Position numbers and translations under genes: made by a program. A stretch of 64,000 nucleotides of DNA from positions 62,001-126,000 of the forward strand of contig SKCR01006527.1 in NCBI GenBank assembly GCA_019454045.1. Direction: 5' to 3'. This stretch comes from Zanthoxylum bungeanum (Eukaryota; Streptophyta; Magnoliopsida; Sapindales; Rutaceae). The notes under the pieces are model-generated. The model was not told the DNA's origin. It saw nothing but the letters and a program-made list of their open reading frames with translations, and ran no database searches. Shown here one piece after another: positions 1 to 12,937 of the stretch (positions within the stretch are counted from its first letter, which is position 1; each line of letters opens with the position of its first letter).

Positions 1-619
1 CCGTTGACGAACAATTAAAGACTGTATATATGAAAAAGAGTTAGCCCTTAGCCTCAGTGGGTAAGTATGCAGTTGATGAATAGAGCTAAACAATTTCTAG
101 AAATGAATTAGAGAGTTTCCGTGTATGCATTGTGAATCAGATAAGTAGGTATAAGAACGAATAAATTTCGTGAATGAAATTTTATAACGCGGGGAGAATT
201 ATAATATTCAGAAATTTGGAAACTATTTCGAAAGGATTTTGTATTACAGATCAGGTCTCGAAATGAGATTATATTGGAGAATAAGAGTTTAAGTGTTGAA
301 ATATAACTCGAAATATTTTAAAATAGAGACTTGATGCATTGAAAATCGTCTGATATTAAAGAACCGCTTACGCGATTTATGTATATTATTCTATACGAAT
401 AAAGTTTGTTGGTTCAGCTATAGAGATAGCAAACAAACTCCGATTGAGTTGATTCTTAAACCATCGGAATCATTTTTCCGAGACGAACAACTTTTATGTT
501 GAACACGTTTCGAAATTTACATCAAAAGGTCTTCAAAAATGAGAATTTCCATGAAAAACCCATGATAGGGACCTGATTACAATTTCACGGGGGTCAAAAC
601 GCAAATTTCCAAAACTTTT

Positions 620-759
620 CTATATATACCTTGAAGTTTCCATTATTTACAAAAATTTCAAAACATTTCAATCTCTTCAAAAATAACCATTTGTCTCCAA
701 AACTCGATCAGCGATGGCCTAGTCGCGCCGGCGGCCAGCCGGCCATGGTCGGCCATCGC
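620..759 (+). promoter_or_regulatory. Candidate LTR promoter: TATA-like box followed by GC-rich inverted repeat
   Basis: A TATATATA stretch at about 620-628 is followed 80-130 bp downstream by GCGATGGCC (711-719) and its exact reverse complement GGCCATCGC (751-759). The arm-to-arm interval is very GC-rich within AT-rich surroundings. The layout fits a TATA box with a structured 5' leader inside an LTR; the function is inferred. Confidence 0.3.
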
Positions 760-2317
760 GATGACACATGAGCAACGCCTGGCCACTATGCATCCAACGG
801 TGGTCAGCGGCGACACAAAAACACCAAAAATGGTGACAAATAGAGGAGAAATGCACGAGCTTCAACTTTTCGATATCGGCTCGTCGCTTCGTTTCACGGC
901 ACGAGACACCCGCTACTATAAGACGGCGGTGATGATTTTTCTGATCTGTACTCAGTTGCACGCAAATGAGGAGAAAAGAGGCAATGCACAGTAACCTTTA
1001 TGTGAAGAGTAACTTAGATTTGAATTTTGTCGATTCCAGCGCGTTCGTGGGATCGTTTAGAGTCCGTTCATGGTCTCGAAATCTCGATAAGGCATCCCGA
1101 TAAAAATTCGCTAATTTCAAGTTTTCCGCTAAATATTCGGATGTTTCCAGTAGTTTCGTAGAGTTTCTTAAATATATAAATTGAATTGTTTGGGTATTAG
1201 TATATTGAATATGTGTATATGGTAGAATCCGAGAGAAATCAGAGCGAATTTGAACAATATGATAAGTAAAGCGAGTTTCCGATAAAATCGGGTTTTGCAT
1301 GCATCTGTGCTTTGATGAACGTAATTAAGGATATATATTAATTATGATGATACAATATTATTTGAGTAATTCCAGAGAGGTTCGGAGGGCTTGGGTTCCT
1401 TCCATATCATTTTCGGAAACTTTTCAGAAGATTTTGCGGAAACACGTAATTTGCATATTTGAGCTACCAGATTGATATAGAATAATATATAATGATGTAA
1501 TATGAGTATTGGATGTATTATGAGTAATTAAACTGAAAACATTTTTAACTTGGGTTTGCTCGGAAGGTTGGGGATTTTATGATATCAGTAAGTTTTCCAT
1601 AATTAACGACCTTACCGTCTATATTTTGTGTTAGATGGGGATAACAAAAGGATAGCATGGACCCCAGGTAAGTACCTCACTGTGAACTTGTCTTAGATAG
1701 ACAAGGTACGATAGATGATTTTGTGTTTATATATGCATATAGTTATGTGTATAGATTGCATACTTGAGAAATATGTAACAGTGGTTGTGGAATCTTAGAA
1801 AGCATGAAATGAGAGTTATTAGAGGTACAGTCAATGAGATTCGTAAAGAGCACATATAGAAACAGATTGTCTGAAAGTATACATCGTGTCAGGTTTCTAG
1901 ATAGCAAGCTATAAGAGGAACATATACAAAATCGGCACTTGACTTCTAGTTATAGATGTACCAGCATCGATGTGTGTCTTGGACAACCTCGATGTCACAG
2001 TGATGTGTATCTCGGTATTGAAGATTAGAAACAAATACAACTGATGTTTCCGTAGTTAGATCTTTAAGGGTTATAGTCAGCAACTCATGTAGTCAAACTC
2101 GATACCGGAATTATGCTTTCCAGTTATGCGTTGATGATTGTTTGGTGATGACATAACGTTTGATTGATTTTGTTTGATGTGTTTAATGACACGCGCGAGC
2201 ATTTTTTTATATGGAAGTGTTTGTTGAAATAGGGCACGAGCCCACTTTGTATGTATTAGATGAGTGAGATGTCATCATCTCGTAATTGACTGTGCTGATG
2301 AGTATATAGATAATGAC

Positions 2318-2340
2318 ATTGCATTGCATTGCATTGCATC
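2318..2340. repeat. Short TTGCA pentanucleotide microsatellite
   Basis: About four and a half perfect copies of the 5-bp unit stand in a row, ending in 'gcatcacatg'. Confidence 0.6.
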
Positions 2341-2413
2341 ACATGACTAACATGTTCATATGGTTGCTATGATGATGCATATGTATTTTGCATACCTAGA
2401 GAGACACAGTGCA

Positions 2414-2707
2414 CACGGATAGAGACAGATTCGGGACTAGGGGACGGCGATACTTAATGCCCCTATATCTCAGCCTCAGTTTCGTGGGAGACGGTGATAT
2501 ATAACGCCTCATGGCATTAGTTAGGTGTTTAGGGGGACAGCGATATGTAACACCCTAAACATCATATTTTACAGAGGATTCAAATACAGATTCAGGACTA
2601 GGGGGACAACGATATGTAACGCCCATGGATCCTTGTTACAGTGACATGGACAGATACAGATTTGGGGCTAAGGGGACGGCAATTCGTAACGCCCTTAGAC
2701 TCCAGTT
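2414..2707. repeat. Imperfect tandem repeats with ACGGCGATATGTAACGCC core, left part
   Basis: Units of roughly 65-90 bp each contain a 'gggggacggcgatatgtaacgcc' type core followed by the reverse of its leading bases (for example 'tttaggggg ... ccctaaa'), so each unit could fold as a small stem. At least four units precede the solo LTR insertion. Confidence 0.55.
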
Positions 2708-4627
2708 TGTTAGTGTTCCTAGAACATGCCAAAGATCTCTAAGTAGATTTAGTGTGTGAATAATCAAAATAAGATTGCGGAATTAAACTTACATTGATTG
2801 GCTTGGATGATGGATTTCAAAAAACTTTGATGTATGTTGAGAGCTCCAAGATTTTCTTTGTGTTCCAAACTCAATGAATTGGTTTCCCTATCACCTTGAT
2901 TCACTCTTTGAAGTGCTAGCTCACTTGAAATTTTGCAACAAAAATTCTAAGGGAGAGGGAGAAGCTCTCGGCTTTTGCAAGAAGAAAGGGGAAGAGATAT
3001 GTTTGTTTTTGGTGTGTTTGATTTTCTAAAACATCTATTACCATTTACCAAATCCAAGTTGGTATATGTCATTCCAAATGATTAAAATAAAACAAATTGT
3101 GTTGGACTTTGATTGAGTGTATAAAAAGCAATCCAAGATTTCACTCAATCATCAACTACTTCCATCACTAGTCAAACTAGTTGATGTAAGTCAAGTGGGT
3201 CCCACCACTTGTAAATTCCGAATTTAAGTCGAACAATCCAACACGTAACTTCGCTCGGGGCCGAGTTTGTTTAATTCCGAATTAACGAATTTGCCGTTGT
3301 GACATAATTAAATCCAATTTAATTAAATAATTATGCCTTGCAAAATTATTATTAAAGTCGCTTAAGAATTAATTCTAAATTAATTCATTTGCCCGAATTA
3401 AAATCCAATTTTAATTCCGCATTGAAATCTAATTTCAATTAATATATCGAATATATTATTTAATCGATTAATTCCAAATTAATCGTTCTCTCACTTATAA
3501 TAGAATTTTATCCTAGATAATTCTTGCCGCAATTAATCCTAGATTAATTTTCCCTCTCTCATAATTAATCCCAGATTAATTCTGTTCGAGTCAAATGTCA
3601 TCGGTGAATCTTTGGGAAGTGACCCATGAGATTCCTGGATATGTTGGCAGTAAATCCAGTCGTCGGACTATCCGAACACGTGCGTACCCCGTACCACGTT
3701 CTTACCGATTTACAAGACATGATTGGCTTCTAGCAAAACACCGTGCCTACCCAATTCTCCAGAAATATTCTTTTAAGGAATACATAATCTTTATCAAGCG
3801 TAGTATACTAAGTATTGCGTATTACGATCCAGTATCAGATGTCACATGCTAGGCATGGGGCTGGAATTGTGTCTGCCCCGTACGAAGCATATATCAGATC
3901 ACTAGCAACTAGTCTCTTTAATCTGATAATCATGACCTTGTCATATTATCCCGATAGTTGCAACATATTAGAGTATCAGTTCTGTATCCTACGTGATCAT
4001 CATCTCCATATGACTGAAGTGACACTTCCATCTTGACATCACACCCAATACACTACGATTCTCAATAAACCCAGAAGAGGCATACACAGAACCTGTTAAA
4101 GTCCCGGACGACCAAAACCAAAGCGTACTGATTGTCGCAAGTATTAGCGATGCAAGTCTCAAGTTAAGACCAAATACACCTACCCTGATTCGGATTCTCA
4201 TAGACACATAGTTATACTACCAATGAGATTCCGAGGGGTCTATCCAAAGCGAAGCTGTTTCCGTACCATCGGCAAATAGATCCTCCTATTACACTTGCAT
4301 GAGTATCCAATACCCAAATATATGAGAACTATGCTGTTACGCTTCCATAACGCGCACAAGTGCAATACTAGTCTATTCTGCATTATAGATGTCCAGTCTC
4401 AATAATACTACGACTATGGATATTTAATGATTAAACCTTTCATGGATTGATACTGTCTCATATCTTATTTATCCAGAACTAATCATAAATACTTTTATCA
4501 TTTATATATTCAAGTAATCTAATTACAAAATGATAAAATAGCAATTTCCTTTGTCACATAGTTAATTTGTTCAAAAACCACAATGTCTTTTAGAAATAGT
4601 GATGCTATGGGTCATAATTGTCCAACA
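2708..4627 (-). mobile_element. Solo Copia LTR, same family as the LTR at 6730-8663
   Basis: The insert runs TGTTAG...CCAACA on the plus strand and is the reverse complement of the 1.93-kb LTR at 6730-8663: its minus strand starts TGTTGGACAATTATGACCCAT. It is flanked by a perfect 5-bp target-site duplication, CAGTT at 2703-2707 and 4628-4632. No internal domain is present, so it is a solo LTR left by LTR-LTR recombination. Length is 1920 bp, full size for the family. Short ORFs inside it are not genes. Confidence 0.9.
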
Positions 4628-4632
4628 CAGTT

Positions 4633-4860
4633 CATATCCAGATTCGGGACTAGGGGTAAAATGATGTATAAAGCCCCTAGATCTCAGCCTCAGTGTCGTG
4701 GGGGACGGCGATACATAATGCCCATTGGCACTAGTTAGGTGTTTAGGGGGACAGCGATATATAACGCCCATAAACATCAGATTTTACAGAGGATTTCATA
4801 CATGTGATTAGAGGGACGACAATATGTAATTCCCCTAATCACCAAGTTATTACAGTGACT
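4633..4860. repeat. Imperfect tandem repeats with ACGGCGATATGTAACGCC core, right part
   Basis: This continues the 2414-2707 array on the other side of the solo LTR. Three further units are visible ('gggacggcgatacataatgcc', 'ggggacagcgatatataacgcc', 'gggacgacaatatgtaattcc'). Removing 2708-4627 and one TSD copy restores a continuous array. Confidence 0.55.
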
Positions 4861-6004
4861 CTAAAATTTTTCAGATAAAAGGATTTAGAAAGTTTTATGT
4901 GATTTCTAACTATAAGGATTCAAAAGTTTACACAAGAGTTTTATAATTTTATAGAGTACGTGAGTTTTGATTTCACTAATTATGGAATCCGTTGATTTGA
5001 ATTTGATTTCATATGTTATATGGAGATTTTCATGATGATTATTTTTGCATAACTTTATTTTTATGAAAGAATTGATTTCTAACAGATTACCAAATTGGAA
5101 ATTTCATATATTGAATTTTGCACTACTTGATCTTGTATACCATCACAGATTTTGAATTCGATTTTACTCTCAGCTGACTTTGATATTTTCTAACATATGG
5201 GATTTCTTGTTTTACAATTCTATACAGTTTTCAAAGTTTGTTTTAAAGTTTTACGATTTTCAGATATAGAAATTCTAGCTTTTGTATATAGTTTGTTCTA
5301 CAGGGCTAGATGCAGTTGTTATTCTATCATAATGTGATTTCAAAATTTGGACTCTGCACAGTTGGTTCCCCTATTTGGTGAGATATTTTTCTTTGATAAG
5401 AAAGTTCAGTTATATCTAGTTCAGATTCGATGAGTAAGATGTTAGTATGTTATAAGTATGTACCATGTATAAATTGTATGTTGAAATGCATGGTCGATTT
5501 GTGATATTAATGTAAGGACTGAATGTTGAGTGTTTACTACATTCAGAATGTAGTTTGTGAAGATTCCAATGGATTGAATCAACTGTCAGTATATTATGTT
5601 GTATAGAGGTATGAGGTTTCAGCTCAGTGTTTCAGCAAACGTTTTATAGCTCATAGTTAGATAATGCTTACGTTTTAGCTCATGTAACCCATATGAAGTA
5701 ACCAACCATAATTTAAGCTGACTAAACCACCACGGGTTTGGGATAGCCTTAGCCACGAGTTTGGGTGGTTTGTTAGATAATAAGTTAATTCTGGTTGATG
5801 AGAAATTTAATGTCGCTAGTATATAAAGTATAGCTACAATGCGGAAAAAGAGTATGTTTGTGGTTGAGGACTTCCAGATTTGTGTATGAGATATGCCAGA
5901 ATTCCGTAGATATGTAGTATAGTGTGGAATTGAGAAGATAAGTTTACTACAATATTACATTCAGTGCAGTGAGTGGGTTATCAATGTATAATATACGTAA
6001 ACAG

Positions 6005-6540
6005 TAGGGGTGTTCGCGGTTCGGGTCGGTTTTTTCGTTTTTCACTTCAAACCGCGCGGGTTGGCGGTTTGAGAAATTAGAAAATGAAACGGTAAATTTG
6101 ATAAGGAAGACCGCGACGGTTCGGATTGACGATTTACCGGTTTTAGCGGTTCGGGTCGGCGGTTTGGATTATAAATTTTTTAAGGAAATTTTGTTTGTTT
6201 TCACATAATAATTGAAGAGAAAAAATACCTAATTTTCATTTATACATTACATATTGTTATATGATCATTAAATATCTTAAATTTCATGGTTAAAAAAGAA
6301 GAAAAATATAAAATAATATCTATTTTGAATGTAGGTCGGTGGTTTAGGCGGTTCGGGTCACGGTTTGAGTCAAAATTTACAGTTTTGGGCGGTTCGGGTT
6401 ACAGTTGGGTCAAAACAGCACACCGATCCGAAATTTACGGTTCGGTTCCGATTGACCCAAAATCATTTTTAACTTTTTACAAACCGCGCGGTGCGGTTCG
6501 TGTCGAGTTGCGGTTTGACCCGAAACCGTGATCCCCATTA
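6005..6540. mobile_element. hAT-type MITE
   Basis: The element is flanked by a perfect 8-bp duplication, GTAAACAG at 5997-6004 and 6541-6548. It begins TAGGGGTGTTCGCGG and ends with an imperfect inverted copy (…CGTGATCCCCATTA). The interior is rich in 'gcggttcgggt' and 'aaccgc' motifs, as subterminal repeats. At 536 bp it has no transposase. An 81-codon open frame inside is a by-product of the repeats. Confidence 0.9.
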
Positions 6541-6729
6541 GTAAACAGTCATCCAATAAAGATGAGATTTATAAGTTTGTATATATTTATAGATATATGA
6601 TTACTATTTAAGTTCTTATTATTACTTGATCTATTTACATAAGACGTTAGTTACTTACTGAGCTTTATAGCTCACACCCCAACAGTTTGCTAGTTTTGCA
6701 GGTTCACATTGGACTTAAGGAGCTAGTAG

Positions 6730-8663
6730 TGTTGGACAATTATGACCCATATCGTCACTATTTGTAAAAGACATTGTGGTTTTGTACAAATTAACTGTGT
6801 GATAATGGAAATTGCTATTTTATCATTTTGTAATTAGATTACTTGTATATATAAATGATAAAAGTCCTTATGATTAGTTCCGGATTAATAAGATATGAGA
6901 CAATATCAATCCGCAAAGGTTTAATCATTAAATATCCTTAGTCGTAGTATTATCGAGATTGGACATCGATAATGTGGAATATACTTGTATTTCACTTGTG
7001 CGTGTTATGGAAGCGTAACAACATAGTTCTCATATATTTAAGTATTGGATACTTATGTAAGTGTGATAAGAGGTTGTGTTTGTCGATGGTACGGAAACAG
7101 CTTCGCTCTGGATAGATCCCTCAGAATCCCATTGGTAGTATGACTATGTGTCTATGGGAATCCGATTCAGGGTAGATGTATTTGGTCTTAACCTGAGACT
7201 TGCATCGCTAGTACTTGCGACAATCAATACGCTTTGGTTTTGGTCGTCCGGGACTTTAACAGGTTCTGTGTACGCCTCTTCTGGGTTTATTGAGAATCGT
7301 AGTGTATTGGGTGTGATGTCAAGACAGAAGTATCACTTCAGTCATATGGAGATGATGATCACGCATGGATACAGAACCGGTTCTTTATTATGTTGCAACT
7401 ATCGGGATAATATGACAAGGTCATGATTATCCGATTATAGAGACCAGTTGCTTGTGATCCGATATATGCTTCGTACGGGGCAGACACTATTCCAGCCTCA
7501 TGCCTTGCATGTGACATCTGATACTGGATCGTAATACGCAATACTACGTATACTACGCCTGACAAAGATTATATATTCATTTAAGAATATTTCTGGAGAA
7601 TTGGGTAGGCACGGCGCTTTGCTAGAAGCCAACCATGTCTAGTAAATCGGTAAGAACGTGGTACGAGGTACGCACATGTTTGGATAGTCCGAAGACCGGA
7701 TTTACTGCCAACATATCCAGGGATCTCATGGATCGCTTCCCGAAGATTCACCGATGACGTATGACTCGAACATAATTAATCTGGGATTAATTGGAAGTGA
7801 GAGAAAATTAATCTAGGATTAATTACGGCGAGATTTTATCTGGGATAAAATTCAAATAGAAGAGAGAGAACGATTAATTTGGAATTAATCAATTAAATAA
7901 TATATTCGATATATTAAATGAAATTAGATTTCATAACAGAATTAAAATTGGATTTTAATTTGGCGAACGAATTAATTTAGAATTAATTCGCGAGCAACTT
8001 TAATAGTAATTTTGCTATGCATAATTATTTAATTAAATTTGATTTAATTACGTCGCAACGGAAAATTCGTTAATTCGGAATTAACGAACCCGAGCCCGGA
8101 AGTGTTTGCGGGCCCACTCGGATTTTGAATTCGAGTGGGGCCCACAAGTCACATAACTTGTCATTCACATCACTTTTTGGTGATGGAAGTTAGTGATGAG
8201 ATGATGGTTGCTTGTAAGACACACTTTGTTTTAATAATGAAAAAGCTTGAGTGACATTTACTAAATTCGGATTTGGTATATGTTTTTGGTTTTTGGAAAA
8301 TCAATTCACTTTTACATTAAAAACAAAAATTGAAAATTTCTCTCTCTCTCCCAACCCTCCATTGCCGTGAGCTTCATAGAGCCAAATGAAGAATTGTTGC
8401 AATTTTTCAAGTGCTAGTACACATCAAAGAATCATACTAAGGTGTTAGTGAAACTTTTCCCATTGAGCTTGGAATCAAAGATAAAGCTTGGAGCTTGATA
8501 CACAACTTTGGAGGAGCTTGGAACAACTTCAAAGAGAGCAAAATTTTTGAACTCTAGACATCCTACAACCGATCTTTTTAAGTATATTTCCGCTATACTT
8601 CTTTTTCGTATTAACATGATTTCATGCTTAAAATGATCTTTGTTTGACCTTAGAAACCCAACA
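6730..8663 (+). repeat. 5' LTR of the Copia element
   Basis: The 1934-bp LTR starts TGTTGGACAATTATGACC and ends GAAACCCAACA, one base before a primer binding site. The same start recurs at 18923 (3' LTR) and, inverted, at 4627 and 17426. Confidence 0.9.
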
Positions 8664-8664
8664 A

Positions 8665-8676
8665 TGGTATCATAAG
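8665..8676 (+). promoter_or_regulatory. Primer binding site (tRNA-iMet type)
   Basis: TGGTATCATAAG follows the LTR end after one base. It resembles the TGGTATCAGAGC site that plant Copia elements use to prime on initiator methionine tRNA, with two or so mismatches. Confidence 0.7.
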
Positions 8677-10090
8677 TCAATTTTGAGCATGAAATGAACT
8701 TAGTGTTTATATACTTGAATTTGGGTATTTTTGATTTGAGCCTGATTTGATCAAATTGTTTGAGTATGCTTACATAATGATAACTAAGTGTTATGCATGA
8801 TCAATTTGATGAAAAATTAATTGGATTAATTTTCCCCAAATACTTAGGCTTGGCCGAATATATGGACCTTTGTAGATCATGGTAATTTTTTGTTTTTTAG
8901 ACCATTGGATGTGTTTAAAGACATGATATATATTGATTTGTGATTTAATTGGATTGAAATCAAAATCGGATATAAAAATATCATATTGTCGTGACCTTGG
9001 GAGCATGTTAATGACTTGATTTTGTTTCAATAATGTTGGACTAGTATTGAATATAATAAAGCATGATTAATTGATTAAATTGGTATTTTAGAAATGTTAA
9101 TTTAAATAATTAATCATGGCTAAACACTTTAATTAATTAAATTGTGAAATTTGGAATATTAGAATTTAATTAATTAGACTTAATTTGGAATTGGGCTAAA
9201 ATTGTTGTATTTGGGCCTAATGGGCTTGGTTGGGCCAAATTGGTTTATGACAATTGGATTGGATCCAAATTGGGCCTAAAACCATTCCATTAAGTCCAAA
9301 TATAATAAATGGGCCTTTAAATAATTAATTGGGCCTAATGGGCCAAAATTAATTTTGTGGCAAAGAGTGATTCCTTATTGGGCTTTGGTTGCCAAAGTTC
9401 ATGCCTTAATAAATTAATTGAAAGCTCATTGGACTTTAATTAATTGACATTGGATGTTAATTGGGCTTTGAGACCCATTAAGATTAGATTTAGAATTAAG
9501 TCGTAAAGGCACATTGTTAAAGTGTAATTATTTAATTTGGAATTAAATAAGGAATTAGTATTGAATACAAATTAAATCGGATTTAAAATTGTAGTTCGAT
9601 ATAATTCAAGAATTCGTACTTTGAGTACTTATTCTTAAACGAGATGGACTCGCGCAAATCAAATCGTTGTATGAACATTGGATGATCACTTAATTCAAAG
9701 ATTAATTAATTGGATTAGATTGATTGAATAATATGCTTTGTGTGAATACATGGATGTGTTGTATGAATAATGTATATCAGATGGATATTAGATGGGTGAG
9801 GGCAATTTTGGAAATTGATGTAATAAATTTAGAATTTATTAAATTGGACCTGCGTGTCCAGCCTTTATCTCTCGATTCTTTGTAATTCTTTTCTCACCAA
9901 TTCCCCTCAATGTAATGAGGTTTCTTTGATATATTATGTAATTGGGTAGAAGTTAGAATAGTGCTAGCCGGGGAGAGGAAAGTGAGTGATTTGTTCTAGG
10001 AACAATTTGTGAGATATCCATCCGCATATCATTATTAATTTATTTATCGCGCCTTATTATGCTTTTAGAATGCATGCTTAAGGGTGTATG
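8677..10090 (+). other. Untranslated leader of the Copia element, first part
   Basis: AT-rich, no credible ORF. Between about 9190 and 9480 many 'gggcctaa/tgggcc' motifs recur. It ends at the target site of the solo LTR. Confidence 0.6.
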
Positions 10091-12169
10091 TGTTGGGGTT
10101 GGTGCTCAGAGCGCCAATTCCCGGTTGTATTTCTGTTAAATACTTCTGTAAAACATTATTATTATGAATAATATATGCAGTTTCTATAATATAATCTATC
10201 TTTCTATATGGTAAAAACGTATTGACCCGAGAATGATTAGTCATGATACAGTTGCAAAAGCGTCGCAACGGACATTGAGAAGTATCATGACGTTGTCATT
10301 CTCAGACAGTTCCTGGTCAAGGTTTACACTACTTGGTCAGTATAGTAAACCCGTTGAGACCGGTACATGTCGTATACTGGAATATATGATTCCAATGGTT
10401 TCTCAATGAACCATTAGTCTTGGAGACTAGTATAGACGTGTAGGTGTTTATAACGGATAAACACTGAACGACTCACCGAAGATTCTTAATGGATGGTACA
10501 CCAGCGTCAATAAGAATCTTCTTGGGTTGAGTAGCACTTGTGATTCTTAGACTTGAGATGCCATTGTGGGCACATGAGACATCTTCTACACTTAGACGGC
10601 AGTCACGTCACCGATCTATTTAGATCAGACCTCCGCCTGTTCGTTGGGTGTAGACAGATCCTCAGGGTGTCATATGTGTATCAAGATAGGATCCGTCAGT
10701 TCTGTGTATCAGAGCATAGGTAGTCCATATGATTAGTAATCAGATAAAACCATGGGCCCATGGTAAAGTTTAGAAGCTAGTTCTAAACATTCTTTTTGAG
10801 ATTGCTAATGGAATAGTCGACTGGATAATCCGGATAGAGATTTGACGTTTACATCTATATCTCTGGGATTTATCCGGATACCTGTGACGGAGGAATTATA
10901 CATTTGCCATGACCTCGACCTGTATGGTTCAGCGAGATTATTCGTGATCGTCATAATCTACGGGTGGATAGATTATGGACACGAAATTTGATTTCGTGAC
11001 GGATATACCTGAATCTAGAGAGTCTCAATAATGAAACATACTCGTAGAGCACTAGAGCAACATTAATAAATAATATTGATTATTTATAAAGTCGTTTAAA
11101 GGTTAAACGCAATATACGTGCTAAAAGGACTAGATAGTCATTTGCCTAATTATTGTGTATTTACATTTAATACTTGATTAATTTAAATACACATTAATTA
11201 ATAGTCAAAATGAGTTATTTGACTTATATCCTAAATAAATATATGTTTTTAATATTTAATGTAAATATTATATATATATTTAATATATTTGTATTTGATT
11301 AATTAATTGATTATTTAATTGTTAAATGATTAAATTAATTAAAATATAAATATCTTACATTAGGATATTTAAAGTAAATGATGTTAGTTGCTTTTGTTGA
11401 CTTAAATAAATATCTAATAAAGTTGTATTAAGATATTTATGCAAGTTGATTACATAAGTTTGAAATGAAATTGAAATTAATTGACTTGTATTTGGCTTGG
11501 TCATTTTCGGCCAAAGGCAAAATGGAACAAGTATATATTGATTTTCATTTCACTTTCATAATAACCTAATACACTTTACAAGAAACACCATTAAAGAAAA
11601 CAAAGAAAGCAAGTGAAGGAGAAAAGGAAAAACTTAAAGAAAAGCTTGGATTTTGTAAGTTTTTCAAACTTACTATTAGAAAGGAATTTGTTCCTTAGGA
11701 TCTAGCCAACATCTTGTGATGTTATTAAGTTATTCTTTTCATTATTTCTTGTGTTTTTGATGATGGAAATTTGGTTGAAAGTGTTGAACATGTGTGATGA
11801 AGAAAGCTTGTAACTATTGTAGTTATAATCATTCTTTTAAGGTTTTTGAAACCATGTTGCTAATCTAGAGTTATTGACCCACTCTTAAATGACCTAGATT
11901 TTATCTTGAGTTGTTTCATTGTGTTGAGACTTGGATTGGATGGAAGAATGATGATTGAAGTAATTGATTTAATGTATTTGGTCTAATTTGTCCAATTTGT
12001 GAAAATTGAAAAATTAGGGTTCATGACTAATTCCAAATTTCCCTCACAAGGCCGAGAGCCTCCTTTAGGTTCCATTTTGTGCATTTTGCACTTTCATGCT
12101 TTAGGGGTTTTTTAGGGGTGAATCCGGTAACGCAGCGGAAGTGGTTTCACCCCCTAAAAAACCCCTACA
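10091..12169 (+). mobile_element. Solo LTR of a second LTR family, inserted in the Copia leader
   Basis: This 2079-bp TGTTGG...CTACA segment is flanked by a perfect 5-bp duplication, GTATG at 10086-10090 and 12170-12174. Its start, TGTTGGGGTTGGTGCTCAGA, closely resembles the inverted end of the solo LTR at 52022-54505. No internal domain is present. The strand is inferred from the position of the 'cgcagcggaag' motif near one end. A strong hairpin lies at its end (12103-12166). Confidence 0.85.
12103..12166 (+). repeat. Long hairpin at the LTR terminus
   Basis: AGGGGTTTTTTAGGGG at 12103-12118 pairs perfectly with CCCCTAAAAAACCCCT at 12151-12166. Pairing continues past a one-base bulge through TGAA/TTCA. 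The loop carries 'ggtaacgcagcgg'. Confidence 0.8.
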
Positions 12170-12174
12170 GTATG

Positions 12175-12937
12175 ATGAGACCTAATCAAAGATAATTAAT
12201 TAGTTGCCAATTACGCGAAAAACCCTCAATCAAATATTAAGTGTTTTCCTTCCATTGAATGATTCATTCTCAAGATCCAAGATTGGCATTGGTTTGTTGG
12301 CCAAATTCAAGACCTTTGTCCATCGCGGATGTGTTTGAATCATGAAGGCTTTGTTCCATATCGTATGTCTTACCCAAGTTGTGATTTGTTGGCCAAAGTC
12401 AAGATCACTTCTTGTTCATCGACATCGATTACGAAGCTTTCCAAGGTCAATGGGTCCCGCTTAACTGGAATCATTAAGCTTGTTGAGCCAAAGCCAATGC
12501 TTAGTTGATTCAGAGGAAAAAAGTTAGGAAAATATATTGGATATATTGGCATATATATTGTATATATGTTTCGGACTTGGAGGTCCACCTACCGGATCTA
12601 GGAGTTGGATGAGATCCAATTGATCTTAGAGATCTACCTAGTTAAATATCATACAGCTTGTTGGCCAAAGTCAAGGTTGTGTGTTACTTAACGGGATCCT
12701 AGCCCACTAGGAAACTAGGTTTCCTGAGTACTCAACAGAGGGTTAGAGGCTTGCAGAAAAATAGTGGGAGGCCAGTATTGAATTTGTAATTTCGTTCAAA
12801 TACTTGGCTTTACGCGCTTTCAAATTATTTCGTCAATTATATATTTATTAGTTGGACTAATATTTTATTATTTTTCTTGTAACAGTTGGACTGTACCCAA
12901 ATATCGTTAATTGAATAGTTTGACTATTGCAATTAAA
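12175..12937 (+). other. Copia leader, second part, with recurring TTGGCCAAAGTCAAG motif
   Basis: The motif 'ttgttggccaaa(g/t)tcaag' occurs near 12295, 12387 and 12660, with a degenerate copy near 12480. No ORF of coding character was found before gag. Confidence 0.55.

Larger units (their letters stand above)
1..6729. mobile_element. Probable Ty3-gypsy LTR or untranslated sequence, interrupted by a solo LTR and a MITE
   Basis: No credible coding region is visible. A TATA-like stretch lies near 620, a GC-rich hairpin follows it, and imperfect repeats containing ACGGCGATATGTAACGCC-like cores lie on both sides of the insertion at 2708-4627. Around 6650-6700 the text has an 'agctcacaccccaacag...ttttgcaggt' style, which I associate with long LTRs of plant Ty3-gypsy chromoviruses. 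The left end is outside the window and no TG...CA boundary could be set, so the class is an inference. The right end is the insertion point of the Copia element at 6730. Confidence 0.35.

Noticed and set aside
719..1300. Small ORFs on both strands at the left end
   Set aside because: Short, overlapping in antisense, no domain, and in LTR-like sequence.
6286..6531. 81-codon plus-strand frame
   Set aside because: It lies wholly inside the hAT MITE and is encoded by its subterminal repeats.
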